Source of the DNA: Diadophis punctatus similis
Lineage: Eukaryota > Chordata > Lepidosauria > Squamata > Dipsadidae
Direction of reading: 5' to 3'
DNA length: 64,000 nucleotides
Assembly: GCA_023053685.1 (NCBI GenBank)
Contig: JALIGW010000040.1
Span: 1,089,501 to 1,153,500, forward strand
In this document: piece by piece, positions 1-13,300 of the stretch
Layout: each line of letters starts with the position of its first letter
How positions within the stretch are numbered: position 1 is the first letter of the stretch
Program-made: the position numbers and the translations under genes
Notes under the pieces: model-generated
Told to the model about the DNA's origin: nothing
The model's database searches: none
Seen by the model: the letters and a program-made list of their open reading frames with translations, nothing else

Positions 1-1345
1 GATGAAGGATGCTTTCCAAACTAAATCTTTCAAGGAGACATGAAGCAATAGTGATGGGTAATTTTTATTACCCTGTTAAATATTAGAAGGAAGATCTGCC
101 ATATACAGACCTTCTAGAAAATTCATTATATTCTACCAAAATTTATAGGCTGCCCACTGTAACAATTCCTGACATGTCTTGTAACTTCCTTCTACATAAC
201 TCAAGCTTAACTGCATTTTATTCGTTAGGGAAGATTTAACTGAGGAAAAGTTGCATGAACATTACAGAATATTGTTTAAATAACACTAGAATGTTCGAAT
301 TAAAAAAAACCCTGAAGCTAAATATAATTTGAACAGGAAAGCCTTAAGAAGCCCAATTCCACTGTGGGGAAAGAAAAAAAAAAGGAGAGGGAGGAGAAAA
401 TACAGATAAAACCAATGACAAATTTGCAACTAATCTGCAAATAAATGAGTTGCATGCAGAAGGTAGAAGAGTGACAGATGAAGACGTTTCGAATTGTAGA
501 GAAGGTGCTAGAAAAGCCAGAATGCAGAATCAGTTGAGTTTAACAAAGGAGGGGAAAAACAACCAAAATACCTTTGTGTTCAAAATTTTAGGGAAGAGGA
601 GGAGAAATGAGCAGTATACCAGCTGCTTAATGAAAATGTCAAAATGCTAAGAGATAAGAAAGAAAATGTGGAATTGCTCAACTCCTCCTCTTGCTTTTTT
701 TCTAGAAGAGTTTACGCAATTGTAAAAAAACAGGATTAAAGGCCAGGATCTTCGTTTGAAACTGTCAGAAACCTTCTATTTCCTTTGGGTTTAAATCTCC
801 AGGGCCTAATTAACTAATTTATTAATTGAGAGGGAGTAAGAAACTTGCCAAACTTTTATGTATGTTATTCTTTGAGTAATTCTGGAGAACAGTATCAGGG
901 GACTAGGAAAAGACAAATATTATCTGTATCTTGAAAGGAAAATCCAAGAAACTATACACCAGGCATTAAAAACCAGAAGTCAGCTTCCATTGTCAAGACA
1001 AAATCTTATGAGGCTAACACCTATTTTTTTTGTTAGTTATTGTAATGCTATAGATGTAATACATTTAGATTTCCGTTTGACAAAGCACTTATGAATTTCT
1101 GATTAATAAGCTAATTAATTTGACATGATGTGTCATGACAGTTAATTGGATACATGCCAGCTCAAAATTCATAGTGCTTAATTTTTTTCTTCAATAGTCT
1201 TTTATATGGTAGTAATATAGTTATATATACATAGAATATTAAATAATAATATGTAATACAGTAACAAGCATGACAGCTCAGCATTTCAGGTTCAGACTCC
1301 AAAAGATACTTTGAACATGCAGGAGCATGGATGTTTGTCAGGAAA
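1..1345. other. intron of KIAA0319L, no feature recognised
   Basis: AT-rich sequence without a plausible exon or a repeat I can name. I looked for the missing N-terminal exon here and did not find one. Confidence 0.5.
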
Positions 1346-1590
<245 letters not shown>

Positions 1591-1652
1591 GTGGCTCTGG
1601 TTGATTATACAAATGCCACATGATGCTGGGAAATGGTGAGGTCACTTTAAGG

Positions 1653-1772
1653 CAGAGGTCTTCAAACTTGGCAACTTTAAGACTTCAACTCCCAGAATTC
1701 TCCATAGCTGGCTGGAGAATTCTCTGTGTTAAAGTCCACAAGTCTTAAAGTTGCCAAGTTTGGGGATCCCTG
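1653..1772. mobile_element. hairpin hAT-like MITE
   Basis: Two inverted arms start cagaggtcttcaaac and end in ctg, flanked by the 8-bp duplication ctttaagg (1645-1652 and 1773-1780). It belongs to the family also seen at 40572, 43907, 52798, 57809 and 61733. The 8-bp duplication and CAG..CTG ends fit hAT transposons; no transposase is present. Confidence 0.8.
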
Positions 1773-1780
1773 CTTTAAGG

Positions 1781-2400
1781 TGTTCCAGGCAGTCAGTTAT
1801 TTGTGGGTGAAGATGGGAAGCACTTTTGCCATGTTTTACTTTTTCATCAGTTTATATTCAAGTACACACAGAGAGGAGTTTTTCTCCCATCTTTTCAGCT
1901 CAAAGGAGATACATCCCATAATGTCTCTTAAGAGTAGTGTTGCAAAAACTCTTGATGTTATTTGTGATAAAATGGACAGCACAGGAGAGAAAAAAATGTC
2001 TACTAATAGGTTAGGTTGGTGAGGTAGAAAACATCCCAGCACCATCACTTCACAGGGTTGGGAACAACAGATCTATTCTCTTGAGAAATCAGATATTACA
2101 TTCCATCAAATTATTTTAATGAGTGCACTTACAAAAACAGGGAAACAGAGCTAAATTTGTTTATTAACGTCCATCTAATTTCTCATTCTTCTCTAGTCCA
2201 GAAATATAGGCCCTGTTAATTATGTATTACTACGTAATTAAAATGTTGTATTATTATGATGCTGAATCATTATCTGATTACCAGATTACGGTAGTGCAGT
2301 CAGAATCCTAAAAGCAGTTGAATATAGGTGAATTAGTTGTTAGTATTCCTGACCTGGGGCAAAATGACCTTTCAATCATTGTCTAGACTAGAGGTCTTGC
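1781..2400. other. intron, no feature recognised
   Basis: AT-rich, no exon or named repeat seen. Confidence 0.4.
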
Positions 2401-2403
2401 AAA

Positions 2404-2409
2404 ACAAAC

Positions 2410-2464
<55 letters not shown>

Positions 2465-2472
2465 AACAACAA
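2404..2472. repeat. (CAA)n microsatellite
   Basis: About 20 near-perfect acaaca units in an intron, with no recognisable element attached. Confidence 0.9.
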
Positions 2473-3047
2473 CCCTGGGATAGCATGAAGATAAGTAGCC
2501 TTCTGATGGAGCCTAGATTAGAGATTTCAAACCAGCCCTGTTTAGTCAGAGTTCCCTAGATAACTTGCATTTCTTTCTACTTCTCATTTAACATCATGTA
2601 TCACAATGACATGCCACCATTGATTCATATTGAAGAGTAGGAGGGTTATGTTTAGTTTTTATTCTTGGATTCTAGTCCTCTTAATATCATGGTGCAGTGA
2701 GAAAAAGCAATGTTCTGTCAAATAAATAGGCAGTAGTTACTGAGTGTAAAATATGCACGTGTGAGCTCATCATTTTTTAATGTAATGAGGAAAGAGAAGC
2801 ATATTTTTGTCACTGATACTAAATCTGAATCAATGAAGAGGTATTTTGTTTGTCACTAAATAGATGGAATTTATCACCTCACCTAAAAATGGCAGTGGCA
2901 AACACATTTTTTTTGTTCAGAAAGGAACTAATTATAATTCTAGTGATATATTGCTGTTATTGCAAGTTTCATTTGGGTACTAAATAAGCTTATATACCTC
3001 CGTAGATTTGGAATAATTAGTGTAATACATTTGACAATATTTTCATG
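2473..3047. other. intron, no feature recognised
   Basis: AT-rich, nothing supported. Confidence 0.4.
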
Positions 3048-3055
3048 CCTTACAG

Positions 3056-3429
3056 CAGGGGTGTCAGACTCAAGGCCCGGGGACCAGATGCGGCCCACGG
3101 GGTACTTAGATCTGGCCCGTGGTGCCACCCTGGAAACAGCGAAGGATCGGCCCTCGGTGCTTCTGCCAGCGAAAACGGACTCCCGAGCTCTGTTTTCGGC
3201 TGCCAAGGCCTCCTGCAACCCTCTGCAAGTGAAAATGGAGCTGGCAGAGGGTTGCAGGAGGCCGTGGCAGCCGAAAATGGAGCTCGGGAGCCCATTTTCG
3301 CTGGCAGATCGCTCTGGTGACCACAGGTGCCTCCGACAGGAGTGATGTTGAGCTGGCAACGCCCCCCCCCCCCCGAGGTCAAACACAACCCTGATGCAGC
3401 CCTCAGTGAAATTAAGTTTGACACCCCTG
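3056..3429. mobile_element. hAT-like MITE, CAGGGGTGTCA family
   Basis: The left end reads caggggtgtcagactc and the right end gtttgacacccctg, flanked by a perfect 8-bp duplication ccttacag (3048-3055 and 3430-3437). The interior is GC-rich with a gcaaaacgg/ccgttttc-type inverted segment. The same family occurs at 48533-48887. Several ORFs here are only open frames in GC-rich DNA. Confidence 0.85.
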
Positions 3430-3437
3430 CCTTACAG

Positions 3438-3787
3438 CAAGCACGAGGTGGTGTTGAGAGGCAGTATGTTGCAGCTTCAGGAATATAGCTGGTGAATAAA
3501 CTTTCTGGAGGACTTTTTTTCTGTTGGAAAAATTCAATTACTGTTAGGCAAGATTTATTTATTATTTATTTTTTTAACAGATAAGGCTGCCCGACTTCAT
3601 AACAAAGTATCAGATTTGGGGCAGCAGACTTGCTAGTGGGTGTTGGTGTTCTGACTCCATAATAGTACGTTCAAGAATAGTTCCGTCTTTTCTTTGTTAT
3701 CTTTTAGCATTTTGTCGTTTTCATTGAGCAGCTGGTATGTTGCTTCCTTTCTCTCCCTCTTATTTTAAACATAAACATTTGAATATA
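3438..3787. other. intron, no feature recognised
   Basis: No exon or named repeat seen. Confidence 0.4.
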
Positions 3788-4022
3788 AGAGAGCATATTT
3801 GGTATAGTGGTTAAATTGCTGGCCTCCAAATGAGGAGATGTGAGTTCTAGGTCTCCCTTAGGCATGAAACCAATTGGGTGACTGGGCCAGTCACTCCCTC
3901 TCAGCCCAACCCAACTCAAAGGGTGCTGTTGTGGGGAAAATAGGAGGCAGGTGTACCAGGTATGTTCTCCACCTTGAGTTGACCAAAAAAATATATTTAA
4001 AAGGTGAGATAAAAATATAACG
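3788..4022 (+). mobile_element. tRNA-derived SINE
   Basis: The pol III A-box-like ggtatagtggttaaat is followed by the B-box-like gagttctaggtctccc, then a body with gactgggccagtcactccct and a tail gaggtataaaa-type end. The layout matches the copy at 47706. Squamate tRNA-SINE; the exact family is uncertain. It ends about 165 bp before coding exon 1. Confidence 0.7.
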
Positions 4023-4186
4023 ATGGCCACAACAACAACCATGTTTCTGGATAAGAAAAGAGAAAAGGAATGATTCATTACCTTCGTTGTTGCTGTACAG
4101 GTGAGAAAACCAACCACTGGTGATCATTTTGCCTTTGTTTTTACTGCTTCTTTAAAATGGTTGTAATTTGACTTCTCTTTGCACAG

Positions 4187-4881
4187 ATGGAAGCTGGAGC
4201 AGACGTGCTTGCCAGTCTGGAAAGCCTTTGGAAGAGGGCAGTTTGAGGCCATCAGATAGTATCCAACTCCAGCTGCTAGAAGGATTGCACTCCATCCAGT
4301 CTTGTCAAGCTGCTTGTTGTCAAACCCCAGCCTGTGATGCATTTTGGCTCCTGGGGACTACCTGCATCCAGGTGAACTGTACCAAGCCTCACAAGTGCCA
4401 GGAGATCAGAACTGACATGGTGGACCCCATCATGGTCTTTGTAACAAAAGGTGATCTTGATGTAGATTCCCAACCTGCCAAAGAGAGGCAAGCCCATCTT
4501 CCCAAATGGTTGAACTGGAAGGAGAGACATCAGAGTAGATCAAGGATACAGAGGTCCTTCAAAGAGCTGCCTGCTCAAGCATTGCATTTAGGAAATGTCC
4601 GGGGAAATTCTCTGAAGCGAGACGTGGACTCCAGTGTTGGAAGCTCTATAAACCATCCAGCTCCATCCGAAGCCTTGGATAGAACACCTACTCACAAGGA
4701 TCTTACAGAACCGCAGTCTTCAAAACCAGAAGCAAACCTTTCAGGAAACCATACTAAAGTAGAAAAAATCCTCCTGCCAAATAATAAGGATTCAAAAGAA
4801 CTGAAACCCCAAAGCCCATCTTCTTCCAACAGTGATCACATGAACAGAGAGCATGACCTTGGTGGGAGTGGCTCCTTGGGG
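4187..4881 (+). CDS. KIAA0319L: KIAA0319L exon 1 of window: MANSC domain and start of linker
   Basis: The acceptor is a pyrimidine tract ending in gcacag and the donor is gtaagt at 4882. The exon enters in phase 1 and leaves in phase 0 and gives residues 1-232. Eight cysteines at about 9, 40, 44, 45, 50, 60, 65 and 71, with the pair in [10 protein letters not shown], match the MANSC (motif at N-terminus with seven/eight cysteines) pattern. The rest is a polar, Ser/Asn/Lys-rich linker with no fold I recognise and at least two N-glycosylation sequons. An apparent start upstream of the acceptor is only a TTG in intron sequence; the real start codon is in an earlier exon. Confidence 0.92.
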
Positions 4882-7256
4882 GTAAGTGAATCCCTGGAAT
4901 GGCAGTAATGCTACTCAACCCAATGGCAGTGCAGAACTTCTATGAACTTGATCTCTTGTTATCTCCCTACCTTGACAGTTATCCTACTAGCACTTGACTT
5001 TACACAATCAGTCCATATTCTCTTGATCTATCTATATATAGGGGATTGTTTTGCTTTCAATAGTAGACTTTTAGAGTAGCATCTGTATTCTTTTAACCTG
5101 ACAAAACTGGGTAAATCATACATAACTCTAAGTAAATCCTGAAGTAGGAAAGCTGTTCTGGTTTGATGCAACGCGTCTCTAAAGTTAAGGCTGACCCTAA
5201 CCCAGACCCTTGGCTACACGTTTGCCAAGTTTATTTTCAACTCTAGGGTAAAGAGAAAGTGTGAATTAATTTGCAGCAATCAGAATGCTCTCCATTCTCC
5301 TCTGCAGTTGCAAAATTGAGAATAAAGCTTGTTGCTTATCAACGTGTCTCTTCACACAGCAAAAATAGCAAACAGAACTATTAAAAACTATAAATATGTT
5401 TCCATTTGTTTGGCATATTGCTTCAAATGTTGCAGATAATTGTTACTGAAACAGATTGTGTCAAAATATAGCTTTTTATTGTAAATTACGTGTGCAGTAC
5501 TCTTCCATTGTATTGGTGTTAACCATTCTATAGTAAAGCTTTCACTAAAACTTTCCTGAATTGGGAAATAAAATTACTTCTATGTCAACTTGTATGGCCT
5601 CAATCACAGGATGACCCTAGTTGGCTTCTATCATAGCATTAAAACTTCAGATCAGTAACAGCCAGCAACAGACAAAATCAAAACAGGCCATAGCACATTG
5701 GGGAGAATATTCAAAGATATTCCTAACTAAAAACTCCCTTTGAGGAGCAGATGTCTCCTTCCTACCCCAGGACATGACAAAAAAAATTTGGTTTTTGCAA
5801 CTATGGAGAAGCCCAATAGGATCAGAGTCATATCCTGCTTAATTTAATTTAATTTAATAGATTTGTATGCCGCCCAACTCCCGGGGGATTCTGGGCGGCT
5901 CACAGCATGTCAAATCCATTACAAATAAAAACATATAACAGTTAAAAAGATATAAAAATTAAAAAATCTCCAACATTCATAACAAGGGGGGAGACCCAAG
6001 TATAATCTGCTCGGTCTCACTTTCACCCCGCCTGCCGGAAGAGCCAAGTTTTTATTGCTTAACTTCACCTATTGCAAAAAGAATGTAATTCTTGAAATCT
6101 GATCTTCCCATATAACTGGGTGCAGTATTTACAGGCCTTGGTCACCTTGCAGCTGTGACAGGAGAACTGCTGTGGAACAGGATATAGACCAGAGCCAAAG
6201 GACATTCTGGGAAATTTGGAAATGGCCCATTTTATATGGGAAACAGCTACATGGCATTGCTTTGCCTTAGTTGTCCTTTCTATCCCTCCGCTGTTCCTTG
6301 ACTTTTTAGTCACCTAGGAGTTGTTCAGCTTTTCTGTCTTAGCAATGCCTTAACAACATGTCCTTTAAATTATAAACATCTGGCTTCTCACTAGAGTTTG
6401 TTGCTTTGGTATAACAGAAAGATAACACTATCTTCCCTGTGTTGAATCCTTCCTGACCTGAGCAGTAAATACACATTTCAGCTGAGTTCAACTGAAGCAT
6501 ACTGCATCCTTTTTTTTAAACTGCATCCTGAATTATCACTTTTTTCTATATATTCTAATAATGACATTTTGCTGCAATTCCAGCCCATGTTCATAAGATA
6601 CTCTGGCAAAGACTCAATTATGCCTTTTTAATAGCAAATTTCTATCACTTTCAAAGTTATCAAATGCTGGGCTTTGAAGGAATGTAAGGTTTTCAGAAGC
6701 AAAAGCCTTTATAATGTGAAAATGTGGAAATCAGCCTTTCTTATCCTTACGTAAGAGTCAGTTGTGATCCTGTCTTTTTAAGTGTCTTGCAAGGTTGCTG
6801 TTTTGCTTCTCAGGGTAACTTAAAAGCGTGGCCTTATGCACAACATTGTGCCATTTTTATGTTCTAGGAAAAGTTCTCCAGTTCATTGCTCCAATGAGCC
6901 TGGGAAAAAGCGTCTTGCACAGTTAATTAGATCTGTTGCCAAGAGAGAGCATTTTCAAAAGTGATTGAAGGATTATAAAAACCTTTCTGTTCCTGCTTTT
7001 CCTCATTGTACTTTACACTGCTGCTATAGAAGCTGCTAGTCTGAAACTGAGCATCTTATAACTGTAGGAGTGGTAGGAAAAGAAATGTAATTCTGAAGAA
7101 TGGGGGAGAAGAAAATAATATGTATATATTTTAAAACCAATCATATACATGTAATAGTAATATTTTCTCGGGAGAGAATTTGATACAGTAGAATCATGCT
7201 AGAAACCTGGTGAGTTCTGGTCCTGCCCAACTCAACTGGGTAAACTTGGGCCAGTC

Positions 7257-7337
<81 letters not shown>

Positions 7338-10300
7338 TTCCTTCCTTCCTTCCTTCCTTCCTTCCTTCCTTCCTTCCTTCCTTCCTTCCTTCCTTCCTTC
7401 CTTCCTTCCTTCCTTCCTTCCTTCCTTCCTTCCCCTCCCTCCCTCTCTTGAATTGGGAGAACTGAAGAAAATTTAATTTTATTATTATGTTATCAGTGGA
7501 GAGATACCAAGGACTCCACAGATACTAATCTTCACATAATGAGCCTAAGAAAGGAGGGAGACCTTTAACCTGAACCATGAACCTGACCCAAGTAGTTCAG
7601 GGTCCGACTCATGAGGGGGGCCACACGCTTGACCTTGTGTTTCTCTCGGGGCAGTGGAGAGATGATCTGAGGCTGAGGGGTTTAGTCACAGTACCCTTGT
7701 CGTGGTCAGATCATTTCCTTCTGAGGTTGGATTTCATGGCACCACTCCTCCACCGCAAGGAGGCGGGGCCGATTAAGTGGTTCCGCCCCAGGCGCCTAAT
7801 GGAATCTGAAGGATTTCAGAGGGAACTTGGGGAAATACCTGACTCCCTGGTACACGATTCATCTGAGGCCCTAGTGGCTGCTTGGAATCAGGCAGCAACG
7901 GGGGCCTTAGATCGGATTGCGCCTTTGCGGCCTCTCCGTGGCAGCGGATCCCGGCGGGCCCCTTGGTTTACTGAGGAGCTCCGGGAGATGAAGCGCCAAA
8001 AGAGACGCCTAGAGCGACGATGGAGAACCAGTAAAGCTGAGTCTGACCGGACACTTTTAAGAACTTACATTAAGTCTTACTTAGTGGCGATAAAGGCGGC
8101 AAAATGCGCGTATTTTTCCGCTCTTATTGCGTCCGCCGACTCCCGCCCAGCCGCCCTGTTTAGGGTGACTCGCTCCCTCCTAGCCAAGGAGGGAGTTGAA
8201 GATCCCTTGCAGGGCAGAGCTGAGGAATTTTCTCAGTTTCTGGCGGATAAAGTCGTTCAGATTCGGACAGACCTGGACTCCATTTGGACAGGGCAAGCCG
8301 AGATGACAGGGGTGAGTCTTAGTCCTGTTATTTGGGACGAGTTTGAACCTGTCACTCCTGAGGATGTGGACAAGGCCATAGGAGCGATGAGCGCCTCCAC
8401 CTGTTTATTGGACCCGTGCCCCTCCTGGCTGGTTTCTGCCAGCAGGGAGGTGACACGCGGCTGGCTCCAGGCGGTTGTGATCGCTTCTTTGAGAGAGGGA
8501 TCCATCCCACAGCCTTTAAAAGCTGCGGTGGTGAGGCCCCTCCTCAAGAAGCCTTCCCTGGACCCAGCGGATTTAAAGAACTTCCGTCCAGTCTCTAACT
8601 TACCCTTTTTGGGTAAAGTTGTTGAGAAGGTGGTGTCGCTCCAACTCCTGCGGCTATTGGAGGATACTGATTATCTGGATCCCTTTCAATCGGGTTTCAG
8701 GCGCGGCTACAGTACGGAGACTGCTTTGGTCGCGCTGATGGATGATCTCTGGCGAGCCCGGGATGGGGGTCACTCCTCCATCCTGGTGCTACTTGACCTC
8801 TCAGCGGCTTTCGATACCATTGACCATGGTATCCTTCTGCGTCGTCTTGGGGAGATGGGAGTGGGAGGCACTGTTTTACGGTGGTTCTCCTCCTACCTCT
8901 CTGACAGGACGCAGTCGGTGTTGACAGGAGGACAGAGGTCGGCCCCTAGGCCCCTGGTTTGCGGGGTGCCACAGGGCTCGGTCCTCTCGCCCATCCTGTT
9001 TAACATTTACATGAAACCGCTGGGTGAGATCATCCGACGACATGGGGTGAGGTATCAGCAGTATGCTGACGATACCCAGTTGTACATCTCCACCCCGTGT
9101 CAGTTCAGTGAAGCAGTTGATGTAATGTGCCGCTGCCTGGACGATGTGAGGGTCTGGATGGGAGTGAACAGACTCAGGCTCAACCCAGACAAGACTGAGT
9201 GGCTCTGGATATTGCCTCCCAAGGACTATGTCGACTGTCCCTCCTTGGTTCTCGGGGGAGAAAAATTGACTCCCTCAGAACAGGTTCGCAATTTGGGTGT
9301 CCTCCTAGATCCACAGCTAAAATTGGAGCAACATCTTTCAGCTGTGGCTAGGGGGACCTTTGCACAAATCCGTCTTGTGCACCAATTGCGACCTTACTTG
9401 GAGAGGGAGGCCTTGCTCACAGTCACTCATGCCCTTGTCACCTCACGGCTAGACTACTGTAACGCGCTCTACATGGGGCTACCCTTGAAGAGCATCCGGA
9501 GACTCCAACTGGTACAGAATGCAGCTGCGCGAGCGGTAGTGGGTGTGCCGAGATACACCCACGTAACACCTCTCCTTCGCCAGCTGCATTGGCTACCAAT
9601 TAGTCTCCGGTCGCAATTCAAGGTGTTGGTCGTTACCTTTAAAGCCCTACATGGCTCAGGGCCAGGTTACCTGCGGGACCGCATCCTACCACATACCTCC
9701 CTAAGACCGGTTAGGTCCCACAGAGAGGGCCTTCTCCGGGTCCCGTCGGCTAAACAATGTCGATTGGCGGGGCCACGGGGGAGGGCCTTCTCTGTGGGAG
9801 CCCCGTCCCTCTGGAACCAACTTCCACCAGAGATCCGGACCATCCCCACCCTGCTGGCCTTCCGTAAAGCCTTAAAAACATGGCTCTTCCGGCAGATGGG
9901 GTGAATAGGACAACTAGATTCCCCCTGAATGTTGCTCTCACAATGTTTTTTTTAATTATATTTATAATGTATATTATGACTATTGTTTTTAAAATTGTAC
10001 GCTTCTTATTTATGTTGTACGCCGCCCTGAGTCCCACGGGATTGGGCGGCCTATAAGAGCGTTTAATAAATAAATAAATAAATAATATGTGCAGCCAATT
10101 ATCATGGTCATGTTAAAGCTTCTGTATGGCCTTAATTCAACAAATGTCCAAAATGGTGTAATAAACACATTAGTTTGAGGTAGGAGGCAAAAAGGGTCAC
10201 ATTTTGCCCTATAGTGGAAAACTGAATTTTGAGAGATGAAAAAATAAAACTTCCTTGCAACAGAAACATTTGAGAAAGCAATCTCGCCATGTATTACAAG

Positions 10301-13300
10301 AGATAATTTTAGATTGCAGGAGATTCTATAGATATCAACATCATGTTCCACACTGCTATTTTTAAAAATATTGGTCTTGCATGAGTATAATTAACAAAAA
10401 AAAATTAAGTACCTAACAGGATTAATAGAATAAGTCTAAATGTCAGTATGTGAGCTTGAATTCGACAGTAGAACCTGATTCAACAAGAGAAATGTGAAGC
10501 ATAGCTTGCTGATCAAAGTCACTGCTGTTTCACTGCAGAAGGACTGCAGAAACAACCTATTAAAATTCTATGGTTGCTAAGACAGAAAAATAGTAGCTTT
10601 AGCTTTATTCCTAACATTTATTACCGCAGTCACTTCTACTCTTCACCGAGTAGTTTTTTCTGACTCCATATTGCGGCATAACAAAAACATGTCTATTTTA
10701 TCCTGTTTGCCTTTTCTGTTTTCCAAAAGCCATATTTACAGTGCATTTGTCTTTTTCTGGATACGTTAGAATGTGCATTGAACCTCTGATAATATGACAA
10801 ATGACAGGGAACACTGTTCATCCAAAAGATAATGCTGAGAAATTAAGAGAAAGGGAATTGAGTTTTACCCGTAATGAAATACTGCAATTTGAGAGCTAAA
10901 AAAAATACAGTTTCTAGAAAATAAACTCTTATAAAAAGTAATATTTCTATTTAGTGTATGTTAACTCTGCCTGTGACTTTATCAGTACAGTGGTACCTTG
11001 GTACTCAACTGCTTTGAAACTCATCAAATTTGGTACTCAATACTTTTTGACGCAAAAATTTTGTCCCAGTACTCATTGTTTGGTACTCAACACACAAGCT
11101 AGAACTTGTTGGTGTGGGCTGCCTTGTGACTCACTACATTATTCCTTATGAGAAAAAAGTGTTTGGTACTCATCATTTTTGATACTCATTGCACCTCCCG
11201 GAACTAATTAATGATGAGTACTGAGATACCACTGTATCTAAATCAAAGCTGAATAAAACACCCTTTTATTCTGATTATTTTGCTCAGTTTCTTGAATAAT
11301 ATTGGTATAGCTTTCAACCCCAAAGCCATTTAGGAGCAACAGAAAGTTTTTATATCTTGATAAGCTACAGGAAAATGGCAAAAAAAGCAGTTTGAATATT
11401 TAATTCACCAAATAGACTATTTCTGTCACTAGCTCTGGATCCATATGGGGGTTTGTTCTATTGTATTGACATACCAGAGATTATCCAACTTGTCCTCCTG
11501 TTGCTATTTTCTCTCACTGCTTTGGTGATAGTTTGTGTAGGGGGGAAGCAAGTACAATTCTCACACAGTAACAGTTACAAGGGGCGTATTATGATTTCTG
11601 ATTTCTTCAAGGGATTGATGGACAGAACAGATAGGAGAGATAAATAACATCTTAGAGAAGTTAGAAACCATTTTTGTTCCAGCTGATCAGGCAAATCTAT
11701 ATTAAAGCTAGTGGTGAATATTATGACCACAATTGAACGCAGAATTTCTGTTGCTAAGCAAGACATTTGTTAAGTGAATTTGGCCCCATTTTGCAACCTT
11801 TCTTCTCACAGTTGTTAAATGAATCCCTACAGTAGTTAGGTTAGTAACACAATTGTTAAGTGAATCTGACTTCCCCATTGACTTTGCTTGTCAGAAGTTT
11901 GCAAAAGGTGATCACATGACCCCAGGACACTGCAACCATCATAGATATGATCCAATTGCCAAGCATCCAAATTTTGATCACATGAATATTGGGATGCTGC
12001 AATGCTTGTAAGTGTGAAAAACAATCATAAGTCACTTTTTTCAGTGCCATTTGAACAGTCACTAAATGAACTGTTATAAGTTGAGGACTGTATTATAGAT
12101 TGGAATAACTCATATCAGATTCTGGCAGTTCTAACTGCTAGCAGGTTTCAAGTGCTATTTTTTACTCTACGATCTGCAACTGAATGTCTGTTTTGTGCTC
12201 AGTGTTTTGGTTCTAATTGGTAGTACCTTTGTAGCAAATCTCCTTTTCTGGCTGTCTCAAGCTCTTCCATAGGAGACCGGGGCCCAGAATTTTATCTTCT
12301 AACTCTCTTTCCAAATCACACATTTAATAATAAAAATAACTTATTTCTACCGCAATAACATATGCTGCATTTTTCCTTATAAACACGGTCCAGATCATAG
12401 ATGTTTCTGGATACTTCAGTTTAAGAATTTGATTGATGCTATATAAAAAGGATCAAGAAAATATGCAATTATACAGATAAGCCCAGTTAAAACTGAAATG
12501 TCCGGTTCTTGCTGCTCCAGGCAACCCATTGGAATGGGGAATTTCCTGATGAAAGAAAGGAAATTGTTTCCATCTGTTCCTTAGATTTGTTTACACCAGA
12601 CTGATCAGTTTCTGAGTAAAATAATATTATATATTACTAAAACAAACCCCTCACTCACATTCTTGACCATGAAGATGGAAATCCTGCTTGCAAGCAAGAT
12701 AAATGTTGAGTGAATAGAAAATAAAATTTTATTTGTCATGTTTTAGATAGCTACCATAATCTCAATATTTCCGCTATCTCAACATTAATCATCATCATCC
12801 TAGTGATCCCCATCCTCTAAAATAATGTTTCTCAAAACTTTTTTCTCCTATGTCCCCCATCGGGGCCTGGAAACGGATATGGAACATACCTGGTGTGTTT
12901 TCTCACATCAGCAATATAGTATTTGCAATCTGATATACTTAGCTTCCTTTAAGAATCCTAGGGCCTATAATATTTGCAATCTGATATATTTAGCTTCCTT
13001 TAAGAATCCTAGTTGAGAACCAGTGTGCTCTACAGCACCTCAATTTTACGTAACTCACCTGTTGTGTAACAATCAACAATCACTTGGCCCAATTCTATTT
13101 CTTGAAATATCTTGCATCTATGATATTATAATATAGTATATATCCAATTTGAATATTCACTATTAGGCTGGCTGGCAGGTCTTTGAAATAGGATTTCTCA
13201 ATGGTGATCCTCAGTTTTATAACTCTATCCTTGAAAAGATACTGTATGTACTGTATACCATATGCTTAAATAATAAGTATTTCTAGTACAAAAGTACAAA

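Noticed and set aside
3031..3424. Four overlapping ORFs on both strands
   Set aside because: All lie in a GC-rich hAT-like MITE with an internal inverted segment; none has conserved features.
4168..4186. Apparent start of a 246-codon frame just upstream of the MANSC exon
   Set aside because: The first codon is TTG in intron sequence and the frame crosses a clear splice acceptor; the real start is in an upstream exon.
7210..7476. 88-codon frame rich in Phe/Leu/Ser/Pro
   Set aside because: Translation of the CTTT/CTTC array.
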